A stretch of 58,983 bases of DNA from an uncultured Mailhella sp. (GCF_944324995.1 NZ_CALUYL010000022.1:1-58983); one strand, 5' to 3'. Positions 25,431 through 34,702 are shown, counted from the stretch's first letter. Translations and numbers: made by a program. The notes: a model not told the origin generated them from the letters alone.

Positions 25431-28400
25431 ATGCCTGTTGATCTGAACACGCTGTTTCAGAACGTTTCCGTTCTTGACGACAAGGTGCAGTTTCATGCCC
25501 CCGCCGCCGACGATCTGCGGCAGGGCAGCGCGCTGCACGGGTTGAAGAAGCATTTCGAGTCGGCCCGCGCCGCGGAGAACCGGGCGGCGGTGCAGGCGTT
25601 CATGACGGCCATTTCTCAGCATCCGGCCTACGCGGCGCAGCTCGGCGCGGTACGCGCGCCGCTCGACGAGCTCATGCAGAGCGGCAAGCCGCTCACGGCG
25701 GGTGCGGTGCGGCAGACGCAGCTTGCGCTGAACATGCAGCTCGCGTCCATCGCGGGCGCGGAGCTTGTCCGCCGCGGCAACCTTCCGGCGGGGCACGCCT
25801 CGTCGTTTGCGTGGTTTGCGGCGTCGCGCAATCTGCCGCTCGGCGACGAAGCGCAGCAGGCGGCGGCGCTGAAGTCGTACGTTCTTTCGGAAGTGTGTCC
25901 GAAGTTTGAGGGCCTGCTGAGCCGTCTGCCGGATCTTGGCGACGGCGAGAAGAACCGGGCCGCGCGGGAGCTCATGCTGCGGATGCGCGGTCCGCTGGAA
26001 GGCCGGAACGGCTTTTTTGCCCGCGAGCTCGACCGCGAACTTGCCCGCGGCCTGCAGGTGTTTGACTTTCGGAATTTTGAGCGGGCCTTTGCCGACGCCT
26101 GCGCGCAGGACATGGATCTGGCGCGCTCTCTGAGCGCCGAGGATCTGGAGGCCGTTGCGGCGGAAGAGAAGCCCGCAGACATTCTGGCGGCGCTTCACGA
26201 AGCGCAGAGCGAGCTCGGGGCGGACGGCATGAGCGCGCTCTGCAACAAGCTCATCGTGCGTTCGGGGCCGCTGTCCACGCGCGAGGAGCGCGCCTCGGAA
26301 ATCAGGGCCTGTCAGGTGGAGATGGCGGGCGAGCTCGCGGCGGGCGTGGCCATGCAGCGTCATGGTCTGCCTGCGAGCTTTGCCGTGGCCGTGGGGCATC
26401 ATCCCGAGGTGGAGGCGCTTGCGCGGGAAAGGCTCGGGAGCGTCTCGCCGATGCACATTCCCGACGGCAGGGAGGTGTTCGACGCGCTTTCCGAGGCGGT
26501 GGAGAAATTGCTGGAAGAGCATCTGCCGCTGCTTCAGGAACTGGCCGTGATGGCGCAGAACCCGCCCGTGAAGCTGGATCCGCCGCTCACGCCGGAAACC
26601 ATGCCGCGGTACATCAACGCCATGATGTTCGGCGATGTGCTGCTGGAGCCGCTGCTGCACGACGGCGCGCCGCTCGACGACTTTTTTCTCGACCGTCTGG
26701 TGGGGCTCACCTTGTCGCTGGATGCCGCAACCCACGCGATGGAAGGCGATTTCGGCGCCCGCGACAGGAATACCGTGCTGGAAAACGCCCTTTCGCTGAT
26801 TCTGGCGCGTCGCGGCGTGCCGCAGCAGATGCTGCCGGAAATGGTGTCGCGCGCGGTGACGAAGTTCGGACGCCTGGCCTCGGAACTCAATTCCGCGGCG
26901 GCCGCGATGCGCAGCGGGGCCTACGGACGGGACGCCATGATGATTTCGGCAAGAATGCTGCCCATGGCGGGAGCGCTTCAGATATTCGGTCAGCAGCTCA
27001 TTTCCGCCATGAGCGACGAGCAGCGCAGCGGCATGAAGCTCGACATGTTCAACGCGCCCGCGCCGGGAGCCGACGTGCGGGAGCTGCGGCGGCGGGGCGC
27101 GGCGTTTACGGAGAGCACGTTTCAGAGGGATGTTCCGCTGAACCGGCTTTCCGAGGATGTGCGCGACTTCGTGGGCGTGGCGGGCGTGCGTCTTCCGGCG
27201 ATGGATCCCGCCGTGGCGGCCGGTCTTGCGGACGAGCAGGCCGGGCGTCTGGCCGCGGACAATCTTTCCATGATGGAGGCGGTGCTCTCCACGCTGATTC
27301 CCGAAGGGACGCGCGGCACGGTTCCGCACACGGGGGAATTTCGGGCGCTGATGGCCGAGGCTGCGGCAACGCGGGACTTCTCCGGCATCGACATGGAGCG
27401 CGTGAATCTCGAACCCATGCGCGAAGCGGTGCGGCGGGCGGCTGCCGACGTGACGAAGGCCGCCGTGGACGCGGGCCGGGCCGTGGATCCTGCGGCGGTG
27501 CGTGCGGCGGCGGAAGGGGCGTTCGTTCAGGAAATGGAGCGCCTGCACCGGACGATGGCCGCCGTGGACGCGCTTGCGGCACAAACGGTGACGAACGGCG
27601 TGGCGACGGGCTTTACCGCGGCGGAAAAGGCGGCCATGAAGGAGGCCGCGCAGCTTTTCGGCCTGCGCGACGCGAACGTGCTTGCCTCCATCGCCTCGGC
27701 GGCCTGCGACGCATCGTTCGTGCGCGATCTGGTTTCGCTGGGCACTCCCGGCGTCACGGCGCGACAGGTGTTTATGGAAACGCATGCTCTGGTGGGCAAA
27801 TATCTCGCCATGCGCGACGCGCTTCCCGGCGACGCGGAAGGCGTGGAAAACGCGCTGCGCGCGGCGCTTCTCATCGGCGCGTCGCACCTTTCCCCGGCGC
27901 AGGCGGGGGCGCTTGCCGAGGCCATGCGTTCTGCGGCGGCAGAGAGCACGGCGGGCGCTCTGCTCTGGCTTCGGGATCGCGGCCTCAAGCCGAAGGACGA
28001 GCGCATGACGACCGCGATGTTCGACCTGATGAACGCCGTGCGCGGGGAAATGGAAGCCGTCGGCGGACGGGGCGACGCGGCGCGCTTTGCCCGCTGGTAC
28101 GACGTGCGCGCGACGCATCCGAGCGAGATTCCGGGCGGGCACAACGGCATCATGACGGAGCTCAAGACGCTGGGCGGCAGAGACAGCATTCCCGACTATT
28201 ATTTGAGCTTTGCCGGACACAACCCGCCGCTTTCGCGGGGAGACTGGGACACGCTGGCCGCGGTGCTGTTGCCGCTCATGGAGTCGGCGAAGTCGTCGCC
28301 GCGCAAGGACATGCTGCGGGAATGGGTGGCCTCCTCCGCGGAAGAGATTCTGGCGGCCATGCATGACGGCGGAGGTCCGCTGTCGCTGCCGCGTCTGTGG

Positions 28401-29144
28401 GACATCTTTACGGGAGGGCGTCTGGGGCCCATGCCTGCCTCGGCGAAGGGCATGGACGCCGTGGCCCGCATGCTGGACGCCGTGGACACGGCGTATCATG
28501 AGCGCGTGAAGCTTGTGGAGGGAGAGGCGTTTCCGGGGAGCAACGAGTGGAAGCTGTTCCACAACAGCGGTCTGGGTGTGCCGCCGCGGAAGCTGCTGGA
28601 ACTGATCGAACCCGGCAGCTCCCTTTCGCTCAACGATATCCGCATGAGTCTGGAAATGACGTCCATGCGCGACGTGACGCCGGAGAGCGTGTACCGGCTC
28701 GGCGAGGATTTCGTGCGGCAGGGGCAGAGCGCGACGTTGCGCTTCACGAAGGCGGACGGCACGTCTCTGAGCGTGCATCCGGTGAAGATTCCGAAGCATG
28801 AGATTTCCGAGGATCATCCGGTGCTGCGTCCGATTCTGGATTTCTGGCGGGGCATGACGCATTCCGAAGCGCAGTTTTTGCGGGTGGCGCAGGCTTTTTC
28901 GCAGACGCCGCTCATTGCGGCGAGGTTCATGAGCGGCGTGTTCCCGGGCCTGCAGTACAACGAGCACGGCGCGTTCATGATGAGTGCGGTGGAGCAGGCG
29001 GACGGATCCATAGTCATGGACATCAACGGCGACCCGACGCTTCCTTTGCAGTTCCATGAACAGTTCCTCATCCGGTCCGACGGCTCGCACGTCTGCACGG
29101 CGTTCGAGATGAGCCGTCCGGCGCTGAACGACCGGCAGGCGTGA
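25431..29144 (+). CDS. Very large unknown protein, candidate type III effector
   Basis: Protein of 1237 residues, helical and rich in Ala, Leu, Arg and Glu, without transmembrane segments or a cleavable signal peptide. No domain is recognisable to me. The N terminus (MPVDLNTLFQNVSVLDDKVQ) is polar like type III export signals. The C-terminal 250 residues look the most globular: NEWKLFHNSGLGVPPRKLLEL, VLRPILDFWRGMTHSEAQ, and a final strand-rich segment ending LPLQFHEQFLIRSDGSHVC. It is preceded by GAGGAGGCTGCC and by the CesT-type chaperone gene, with which it forms a two-gene operon closed by a strong terminator. Effector status is inferred from that pairing only. The even longer ORF on the opposite strand is a GC-bias shadow. 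Confidence 0.75.
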   Translation: MPVDLNTLFQNVSVLDDKVQFHAPAADDLRQGSALHGLKKHFESARAAENRAAVQAFMTAISQHPAYAAQLGAVRAPLDELMQSGKPLTAGAVRQTQLALNMQLASIAGAELVRRGNLPAGHASSFAWFAASRNLPLGDEAQQAAALKSYVLSEVCPKFEGLLSRLPDLGDGEKNRAARELMLRMRGPLEGRNGFFARELDRELARGLQVFDFRNFERAFADACAQDMDLARSLSAEDLEAVAAEEKPADILAALHEAQSELGADGMSALCNKLIVRSGPLSTREERASEIRACQVEMAGELAAGVAMQRHGLPASFAVAVGHHPEVEALARERLGSVSPMHIPDGREVFDALSEAVEKLLEEHLPLLQELAVMAQNPPVKLDPPLTPETMPRYINAMMFGDVLLEPLLHDGAPLDDFFLDRLVGLTLSLDAATHAMEGDFGARDRNTVLENALSLILARRGVPQQMLPEMVSRAVTKFGRLASELNSAAAAMRSGAYGRDAMMISARMLPMAGALQIFGQQLISAMSDEQRSGMKLDMFNAPAPGADVRELRRRGAAFTESTFQRDVPLNRLSEDVRDFVGVAGVRLPAMDPAVAAGLADEQAGRLAADNLSMMEAVLSTLIPEGTRGTVPHTGEFRALMAEAAATRDFSGIDMERVNLEPMREAVRRAAADVTKAAVDAGRAVDPAAVRAAAEGAFVQEMERLHRTMAAVDALAAQTVTNGVATGFTAAEKAAMKEAAQLFGLRDANVLASIASAACDASFVRDLVSLGTPGVTARQVFMETHALVGKYLAMRDALPGDAEGVENALRAALLIGASHLSPAQAGALAEAMRSAAAESTAGALLWLRDRGLKPKDERMTTAMFDLMNAVRGEMEAVGGRGDAARFARWYDVRATHPSEIPGGHNGIMTELKTLGGRDSIPDYYLSFAGHNPPLSRGDWDTLAAVLLPLMESAKSSPRKDMLREWVASSAEEILAAMHDGGGPLSLPRLWDIFTGGRLGPMPASAKGMDAVARMLDAVDTAYHERVKLVEGEAFPGSNEWKLFHNSGLGVPPRKLLELIEPGSSLSLNDIRMSLEMTSMRDVTPESVYRLGEDFVRQGQSATLRFTKADGTSLSVHPVKIPKHEISEDHPVLRPILDFWRGMTHSEAQFLRVAQAFSQTPLIAARFMSGVFPGLQYNEHGAFMMSAVEQADGSIVMDINGDPTLPLQFHEQFLIRSDGSHVCTAFEMSRPALNDRQA

Positions 29145-29173
29145 CAAGGCGCAACGCCGGAGCATGTTGAAAG

Positions 29174-29209
29174 GGACGCCCCGACTCGGGGCGTCCTGCT
29201 TCTTTTTTT
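29174..29209 (+). terminator. Terminator of the chaperone-effector operon
   Basis: GGACGCCCC / GGGGCGTCC perfect stem with a five-base loop and a run of seven T, 30 bases after the stop codon. Confidence 0.92.
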
Positions 29210-29465
29210 GGAAAAAGGGGAAGGCGGCAAGGCGCGCAGCAGGCATTCCGCCGGAATTTTTAAAGCAATGCTTTAAGTTTTTCCAAAAAGGGGAGCGCGG
29301 AGGAAGAGCCCTGCGGGGTTGCGGCGCGCGGCATGCGGCGGGCGGCGCAACCTTGCGGCATCGGGCGACGATGCGCCCCGCCCGGGGGATCGCCTTCGTC
29401 CTTCGTTTCCTTCTGCGATGCGGCGGTGCGGAACGCCGGGCCCGCCGCAGAAGGAAGGTCGGGGC

Positions 29466-32408
29466 TTAGAAGCGCCACTTGAGACCTGCGGAAACGTTGT
29501 ATTCGCGGGTGAAGTGTTCGCCGTGTTCGCGTTCCGCCTGAACATAGAGCCGCAGGTTGTCCGTGGCCTGCCAGTCTGCGCCGAGGCCGTAATAGACGCG
29601 GGTGCCTTCCATCTCGGAATTGAGATGCAGGTCGTTGATGCGTGCTTTCTGTTCGCCGAGGAATTCGTGATTCACGCCGACCTTCACATAGGGCTGCATG
29701 TAGCGTTCCCCGTTGCTGCCTTTCAATGCGAACTTTTTGCCCAGCACCACGCCTGCGCGACCGGTGAGGGTGTTCATGTCGCTCTGCTCTATGGTCATGC
29801 CGTTGCTGGTGCCGAACTCGCCGCCCCGCACCCAGAACCACGCAAGCTGCACCTGCGGCTCCACGAACCAGCTGTTCAGGCCGTTGTTGCTGAAGGCGAA
29901 GTCCATGCGGCGACCGCCTTCCAGTGAAGCGCCAACGCCGTATGAGGAGCGGTCGTCATGCACCTTGACGCCGTTGAGCATGGCGGTGCGTATTTCATGT
30001 TCGTACCAGTCCATGGCAGTCACGGCGTCCAGATACCAGCCGTCGACATGCAGCCAGGTGGAATAGAAACCCGCGCCCACGCTGTTCAGATCGCCGAATC
30101 CGCCCCAGCGTTCCTGCACTCGCTGATCGGCATGCCCGCTGCGTATCTGCATGCCCAGAATCCAGAGATGATCCTCGTTTGTGGAAACGGCCCTGTCGTA
30201 GCCCAGTGAACCGCCTGTAAGGTGTTGTGTGAAGCCGTAGCCTGCAAAGCCGTCGAGACGCGATTTATCGGCAAATCCGCGCACCCACAGACCGGTTTGC
30301 GTACCGTAGCGCACTTCGCCGAGTCTCTTGCGCAGATCGGTGAGCTGTCCGTACCACAGGGCATAGTGTCCGGCCAGCGAGGAAAGGGCTGCTTCGGTTT
30401 CTCCGGTGGGGGTTTCCGGACGGGAGGGCGTACCGGGCTTGTCGGGATCGGGTTGTTCTATGGAAGTGCGCTTGAGATACCATTCCTGCGTGTCGGGCGT
30501 GGCTGAGCCGTCTCTTTGTGCCAGTGCATAGAAGTAATTGCCCTGTTCCACAAGATGCTGCGTGCTGCCGTTGACCTCGCACTCGTTGGCGAGCGAGAAG
30601 GTGCCGTCGCCGCTCTGCTGCTGAACAATGAAGGCGTTCATGGCTTCGCGTGAGGGATCTGCGCCGGTGGGATTCACATACACGCCGTGATTTCCCGTGC
30701 CGCGGCCGATGATGATCTGATCGGTCAGATCGTTTTCGATGTCGGTATTGACGTTGAATATGCCGCCTTCGCCGGAGAGCGTTTCGGCCGTGAGCGTGCG
30801 GAATCCGGAAGCCGCCTGGGCGTTGTCGTAGGTCATGTCCACAATGCCGCCCCTGCTCACCACAAGATTGGAGACCGGAGAACTGCCGGTCATGTTCCAG
30901 CGCGCGCCGTTGTTGAAGGTGAGGTCGATCTTGCTGCCCTTGTTGCCGAACTCGTTGATGCCGGTGAAGAAGGATTTGTCGTTCAGCAGATGTGCCGTAA
31001 TGGTGTTGAGCGTTTCGTCGGCATCTACAGTGGTGTCGTAGTTGCTTCCGAAAATATAGGCCGTGGAGGTTTTGCCGGCCACGATGTTGCCGGTGAGCTG
31101 CACGACGGCATCGGGATTCTCGGAAGAGTTCACCAGAATGGTCGAGCCCTTGCCGGAGGTGTTGCCCACGGCGTTGAGTACGATGCTGCCGTCGGCAATC
31201 AGGCCCTGCTGAAAGTCGATGCTGCTTCCGGCTCGCGCCAGGGCGGAAATGGATACGGCTCCCGGATCCGCCTCTGTATGATAGGTGACGTCACCTCGGA
31301 AGGCGGCGTTGGAATACCAGTAAAGGTAAGACCCTATGGACTCTGCGTCTCCTTCGGCGATTGTGGTGATGTCGGCCGTGTTGAAGAGCGAATCCGCTAT
31401 ATAGTACATGTACATGCCGTAGTTGGATACGGCGTTGGGGAACGTTTGCAGAGACGTTCTGTTCTCGTATTTTTCAGCCCCGGAAGCATGAATGGAAAGA
31501 TGTCCGTCGACGGTGATGGACTGCTCGCCTGCGCTGTTTCTGTTTCCGTCTTTGAGGTTGATGCCGATGGAGTTGTTTCCGCCCTCGGTAACTATGGCAA
31601 GGTCTTTTTTGAAGTGAAGACGTCCGTCATTGGTACGGGCGCCGAGTCCGTAGTTCTGATCGCTGTAGTAGTTGCCTATGCCGTAAGTATAGTATGGTGC
31701 ATTTCTGACTGTTATGCTGGTGTTGCCGTCAACGGTGAGGTCGGCATTGTCGTTGACCAGAATGCCCATGGAGCGGTTGCCGTTCAGCATGGTGACGGCG
31801 AGGTCGCCTTTAATGTCAAGATCCGTGCCCGTGCCGGTCATGGAGATGCCTTTCTGGGAGTTGAGCCCGTAATCCTCATTATCGGCTGCGGGGGGATTGG
31901 TGCTGGTGTGCAGATAGTTGTCTACCAGAATAGTGGTATTGCCGCCTACAGACATGACGCCCCCGTTCTTCATGTCAATGCCTTCACGGGTGATGTCCCA
32001 CTTGCTTCCGGATATCCTTTCAGGGGCTATGGTGATTGACAGATTCTCGGCAACGTCGAGTGAACTCTTATTCCAGATAAGTACGCCGGTTCCGTATTGC
32101 TTGTGGTTGGAGCCGAACGTGCCTTCATTCGGGCGGAAATCCTCATCGTCAAAGTTTTGAGTATTGTCGCTGAAACGGCCGGTGGCGGTAATGTTTATGG
32201 TAAGGTTTCCGTCGTATTCTTTGGAATAGTCCAGAAAGTGAATGTTTTTTTGTTCCAGCGTGATATCTTCGGAAAAAGCTGGTTGGGCATTGACAAGAAC
32301 CAAAGTTCCGGAAAACAGCGTTATGGAGAGAAGAGTAAAAAATCTGTATTTTTTTATAAATGCTCGATATCTGATGACAAAATTTTTTATACAGTTTCTT
32401 GACGTCAT
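29466..32408 (-). CDS. Autotransporter (type Va) outer membrane protein
   Basis: Protein of 980 residues. The first 45 form a signal peptide with a charged extension and a hydrophobic core (FFTLLSITLFSGTLVLVNA). Residues 50-680 are a passenger of repeated Asn/Gly/Thr-rich strands such as GNTSITV and GNNSIGINLKDGN, typical of a beta helix. A linker rich in Pro/Glu/Thr (about 660-690) leads to a 12-stranded beta barrel ending in YNVSAGLKWRF with terminal Phe. Likely an adhesin or other surface factor. Start at 32408 has GGAG six bases upstream and is preferred to the in-frame ATG at 32423. Its upstream region carries paired inverted sites identical in plan to those before the recombinase-like gene. 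Confidence 0.9.
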   Translation of the reverse strand: MTSRNCIKNFVIRYRAFIKKYRFFTLLSITLFSGTLVLVNAQPAFSEDITLEQKNIHFLDYSKEYDGNLTINITATGRFSDNTQNFDDEDFRPNEGTFGSNHKQYGTGVLIWNKSSLDVAENLSITIAPERISGSKWDITREGIDMKNGGVMSVGGNTTILVDNYLHTSTNPPAADNEDYGLNSQKGISMTGTGTDLDIKGDLAVTMLNGNRSMGILVNDNADLTVDGNTSITVRNAPYYTYGIGNYYSDQNYGLGARTNDGRLHFKKDLAIVTEGGNNSIGINLKDGNRNSAGEQSITVDGHLSIHASGAEKYENRTSLQTFPNAVSNYGMYMYYIADSLFNTADITTIAEGDAESIGSYLYWYSNAAFRGDVTYHTEADPGAVSISALARAGSSIDFQQGLIADGSIVLNAVGNTSGKGSTILVNSSENPDAVVQLTGNIVAGKTSTAYIFGSNYDTTVDADETLNTITAHLLNDKSFFTGINEFGNKGSKIDLTFNNGARWNMTGSSPVSNLVVSRGGIVDMTYDNAQAASGFRTLTAETLSGEGGIFNVNTDIENDLTDQIIIGRGTGNHGVYVNPTGADPSREAMNAFIVQQQSGDGTFSLANECEVNGSTQHLVEQGNYFYALAQRDGSATPDTQEWYLKRTSIEQPDPDKPGTPSRPETPTGETEAALSSLAGHYALWYGQLTDLRKRLGEVRYGTQTGLWVRGFADKSRLDGFAGYGFTQHLTGGSLGYDRAVSTNEDHLWILGMQIRSGHADQRVQERWGGFGDLNSVGAGFYSTWLHVDGWYLDAVTAMDWYEHEIRTAMLNGVKVHDDRSSYGVGASLEGGRRMDFAFSNNGLNSWFVEPQVQLAWFWVRGGEFGTSNGMTIEQSDMNTLTGRAGVVLGKKFALKGSNGERYMQPYVKVGVNHEFLGEQKARINDLHLNSEMEGTRVYYGLGADWQATDNLRLYVQAEREHGEHFTREYNVSAGLKWRF

Positions 32409-32449
32409 GAAAATCTCCAGCATATTTCCTTTAAAAGTTAAAAATTTGT

Positions 32450-32592
32450 TGACAAAAAAGTGTACTTTTTTGACGAAAACAAAAAAAAATATTCAACTGA
32501 TATTTTTTATAGACAGTTATATGGATTATTGTTATCTTTTACATCAAGTTTTGTGCTGTTGCGCATAGGCAAAAAAGTACGCTTTCTCGCCA
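32450..32592 (-). promoter_or_regulatory. Pair of inverted AAAAAGTGTACTTTTT-type sites upstream of the autotransporter
   Basis: The gene-proximal site has core AAAAAGTGTACTTTTT on the plus strand (32455-32470), embedded in CAAAAAAGTGTACTTTTTTG. The distal site, AAAAAGTACGCTTTCT (32572-32587), is an imperfect inverted copy. Centres are 117 bp apart. Read in gene direction, the order and orientation (GYGTAC distal, GTACAC proximal) are the same as at 7891-8033. The AT-rich interval could hold a promoter (TTGATG at about 32548 on the minus strand with TATAAC-like boxes), but none is clear-cut. Confidence 0.6.
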
Positions 32593-32697
32593 ATGTGCAG
32601 TGTGTTGCAGTGTCGCTCGGCGTCATGTTTTTTCTTTTTCCCCTCTGTGCCGCAGTGACGGAGGCGGATAGGCTCTCTGGAAAAAGGGAGCTTTTTT

Positions 32698-33249
32698 ATG
32701 GGAAATTTTGAAAAAGCACATGAGTTCACATCGCGGTGGGAAGGCGGACGCGTCGGGCATGTTGCCGATTCCGGCGGCTCCGCACATGACGGCGTCAGTC
32801 CGACCGCTCTCAAGGGGCAGGAAGATCAGGGCGATATTGATGAAGACGGCGACCTTGAAGGCGACTTCGACGCCGACGATTCCGCCTTCACGCCGGAGGG
32901 CGGGCGCAGGCGCATGCGCCGCAGGTTCTGGGATGCGCTGGGCCTCGACGACGTGAAGCCTCTCTGCGCCGTGGTTGTGTATGACACTGCCGTGAACATG
33001 GGAGCCGACTGCGCCTGTCGCCTTGTGCAGAAGGCTCTCGGTCTGCGCGCGGACGGCGTATGGGGGCCCGTGACCCTTGCCGCGCTGCGCACCTGCAGCG
33101 ACCGCAAAACCGCCGTGGCCGTCTGCCATCTGCGCCGGGCCCGCTACCACGAACTCGTCAACGGCAACGGCAGCCTGAAACCCTTCCTCGACGGGTGGCT
33201 CCGTCGCGTGGATTCCCTCGAAAAAACCGTGGAAGCCGACAACGGCTGA
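32698..33249 (+). CDS. GH108 lysozyme-like muramidase
   Basis: Protein of 183 residues. The N terminus has the catalytic Glu in WEGGRVGHVADSGG, matching the EGGxxxDxGG motif of the glycosyl hydrolase 108 (ZliS) family. After an acidic insert rich in Asp and Glu (about residues 44-66), DTAVNMGADCACRLVQKALG followed by ADGVWGPVTLAAL is the peptidoglycan-binding-type second domain of this family. It has no signal peptide, as with phage endolysins. It could be a phage relic or a wall-opening enzyme used with the secretion genes nearby. GGGAG lies seven bases before the ATG. Confidence 0.85.
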   Translation: MGNFEKAHEFTSRWEGGRVGHVADSGGSAHDGVSPTALKGQEDQGDIDEDGDLEGDFDADDSAFTPEGGRRRMRRRFWDALGLDDVKPLCAVVVYDTAVNMGADCACRLVQKALGLRADGVWGPVTLAALRTCSDRKTAVAVCHLRRARYHELVNGNGSLKPFLDGWLRRVDSLEKTVEADNG

Positions 33250-33259
33250 AGGAGACGCC

Positions 33260-33433
33260 ATGAATGACGCTGCATGCATCGGCCGCGGCGTGCCTTTTGA
33301 GCGCATCCGCCGCATCACCGGCTACCTCGTGGGCACCACGGACAGATTCAACAACGCCAAACGCGCCGAAGAACGCGACCGCGTGAAACACTGCACTCTC
33401 GAACCCGTGACCCCCTCCGCGGAAAGGGAATAG
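33260..33433 (+). CDS. Small NrdD C-terminal-like protein
   Basis: Protein of 57 residues, too short to be called routinely. ERIRRITGYLVGTTDRFNNAKRAEERDRVKH resembles the C-terminal segment of anaerobic ribonucleotide reductase (NrdD), where RITGYL follows the zinc-binding cysteines. Here it stands alone: the glycyl-radical motif and the zinc cysteines are missing. Starts ten bases after the muramidase stop with GGAG at the correct distance, so the two genes are co-transcribed. Its role is unknown; the name is based only on similarity of this stretch. Confidence 0.6.
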   Translation: MNDAACIGRGVPFERIRRITGYLVGTTDRFNNAKRAEERDRVKHCTLEPVTPSAERE

Positions 33434-33828
33434 AGAGGAGATGAGGAAGGGGAACAGGCCGGAGCCTCGGGGCAAGTCCTGATGGGGAGGAACAGGCAGG
33501 ATGACAGGCCGGAGTCTTGGGGCGCTGACCGAACGCCGTCGGTGGGAAGGATTCCCCGACAGGTCGGGCCCCGACTCCTTCACGATTTCAGGGAGTCCGG
33601 CGCGTGGGGAAGAGCGTCTTTACGTCGGCCATGAGCCGCGGGCGGCGCTGAGGCGTTTCCGGGGCGAGAAAAAAAGATTTTTCAGAGGACTTTCGACGCT
33701 TCGCTTCGGAAAAGCCGGGGAGGCGGAAAGAAGGCAGGCAGAAGGGGAGGGAGAGAAAAAGGAGGAAAAGGACGGGGGAAGAATTGCCGGGGCCCGCAGC
33801 GCAGCGGGCTTCCGGCTTTTTTTGTGGG
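33434..33828. other. Repeat fragments downstream of the muramidase operon
   Basis: Non-coding. Phrases such as CAGGCCGGAGTCTTGGGGCGCTG and CCCCGACAGGTCGGG resemble pieces of R1 copy C (around 49500-49620), so this looks like a degraded R1 end. The part near 33725-33770 is purine-rich. Confidence 0.45.
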
Positions 33829-34032
33829 CTACTTCTTGTCCCATTCGTGCCCGTTGGCCTTCCACCAGCGGCACGATTCCCGGCACCAGTATTCGGTAAC
33901 GATGAAGGCGTCCTTTTCGTAGGTCAGATCCGTGGGGCGGCAGCCCGTTTCCTCGCAGGGCATTTTGCACAGCACCACAAGGTTGGAACGCTCGCCGTGC
34001 GGGCAGGGATATTTCTTTTTGTTTTCTTCCAT
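33829..34032 (-). CDS. Small cysteine-rich protein
   Basis: Protein of 67 residues with six cysteines spaced as CPHG, CKMPCEETGC and CRESC, which suggests zinc or iron-sulfur binding. It ends RWWKANGHEWDKK. I know no function. AGGA precedes the start at a good distance; the longer in-frame extension upstream overlaps the chaperone pseudogene on the other strand and has no family character. Confidence 0.6.
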   Translation of the reverse strand: MEENKKKYPCPHGERSNLVVLCKMPCEETGCRPTDLTYEKDAFIVTEYWCRESCRWWKANGHEWDKK

Positions 34033-34226
34033 GATCTCGTCCTGTCGAACATGCTGTGTCCGCCGCTTCGGGGGCGGGCGTTGCCGGCGCAGGCGCGGGG
34101 CTGCGGGAGCAGGCCGCAGCTTTGGAAAACGTTGCTGCCGTGGTTTCGCGGGAGTGCCCCGGGGAATCGGCGTCCGGGCGTTTTGTCCTCCGGCGTTTCT
34201 CGCCGCGTTTCTGCGCAGCCGCAGCA

Positions 34227-34702
34227 TGGCACAAAAAGACGCAAAGTGCCAGCGCGGCCCCGGCATTGCGCCCGGCGCTTCCGCAGTCAGACGGACGCGC
34301 CGGGGCATCGTGCGCGAGGACGATCCTTCCTGCCTTCTGGTCATCGACGATGTTGAAGTCAGCCTCCGCTGGCTGGAGGAAGCCGACATGGTGATGATGT
34401 TCACCGTGGCGGTGCCGCTGCCCCGGGAGGAGCGGGAAGTGTTCTACGCCGAGCTTTTGAACGCCAACACGTTTTTCACGGCACGCAGGGCTTTACGCTG
34501 GCCGCGCGGGAAGACACGGGAGTGACGCTTCAGGGCGAGATGTCCATGCGCCTGCTCGACGGCTCGAACGTGGCGCAGTGGTCGCAGAACTTTGTGGACG
34601 TGGCTTCGGAGTGCAGAGCGTCTGCCTGAAGGAGCCGGAAACGCAGCCCGGCGCGCAGCCGGAGCCGCAGGCCGTGTTCCCGCAGGACATGCTGCGGGTG
34701 TA
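34227..34702 (+). pseudogene. CesT-type secretion chaperone pseudogene
   Basis: Three reading frames must be joined to give a CesT-like protein: SCLLVIDDVEVSLRWLEEAD then VFYAELLNANTFF (to about 34475), then GFTLAAREDTGVTLQGEMS with QWSQNFVDVA (about 34487-34610), then LKEPETQPGAQPEP ending MLRV (34625-34702). The joined product resembles the intact chaperone at 24941-25411, including the terminal LRV/MRV. At least two frameshifts, and an N terminus that no longer resembles the family, make it non-functional. No effector remnant follows. Confidence 0.65.

Noticed and set aside
23351-25450. 699-codon minus-strand ORF across the polyferredoxin and chaperone genes
   Set aside because: Arg/Gln/Ala-rich shadow of high-GC coding DNA; the plus-strand products have clear families.
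25188-29246. 1352-codon ORF on the minus strand opposite the candidate effector
   Set aside because: His/Arg-rich low-complexity product, no ribosome-binding site, and the plus-strand frame has normal composition, an RBS, a partner gene and a terminator.
32698-33433. A prophage
   Set aside because: The muramidase is phage-like, but there are no capsid, tail, terminase or replication genes around it.
24941-34702. A full type III secretion locus
   Set aside because: Only chaperone-type genes and a candidate effector are present; no apparatus component is encoded in the window.
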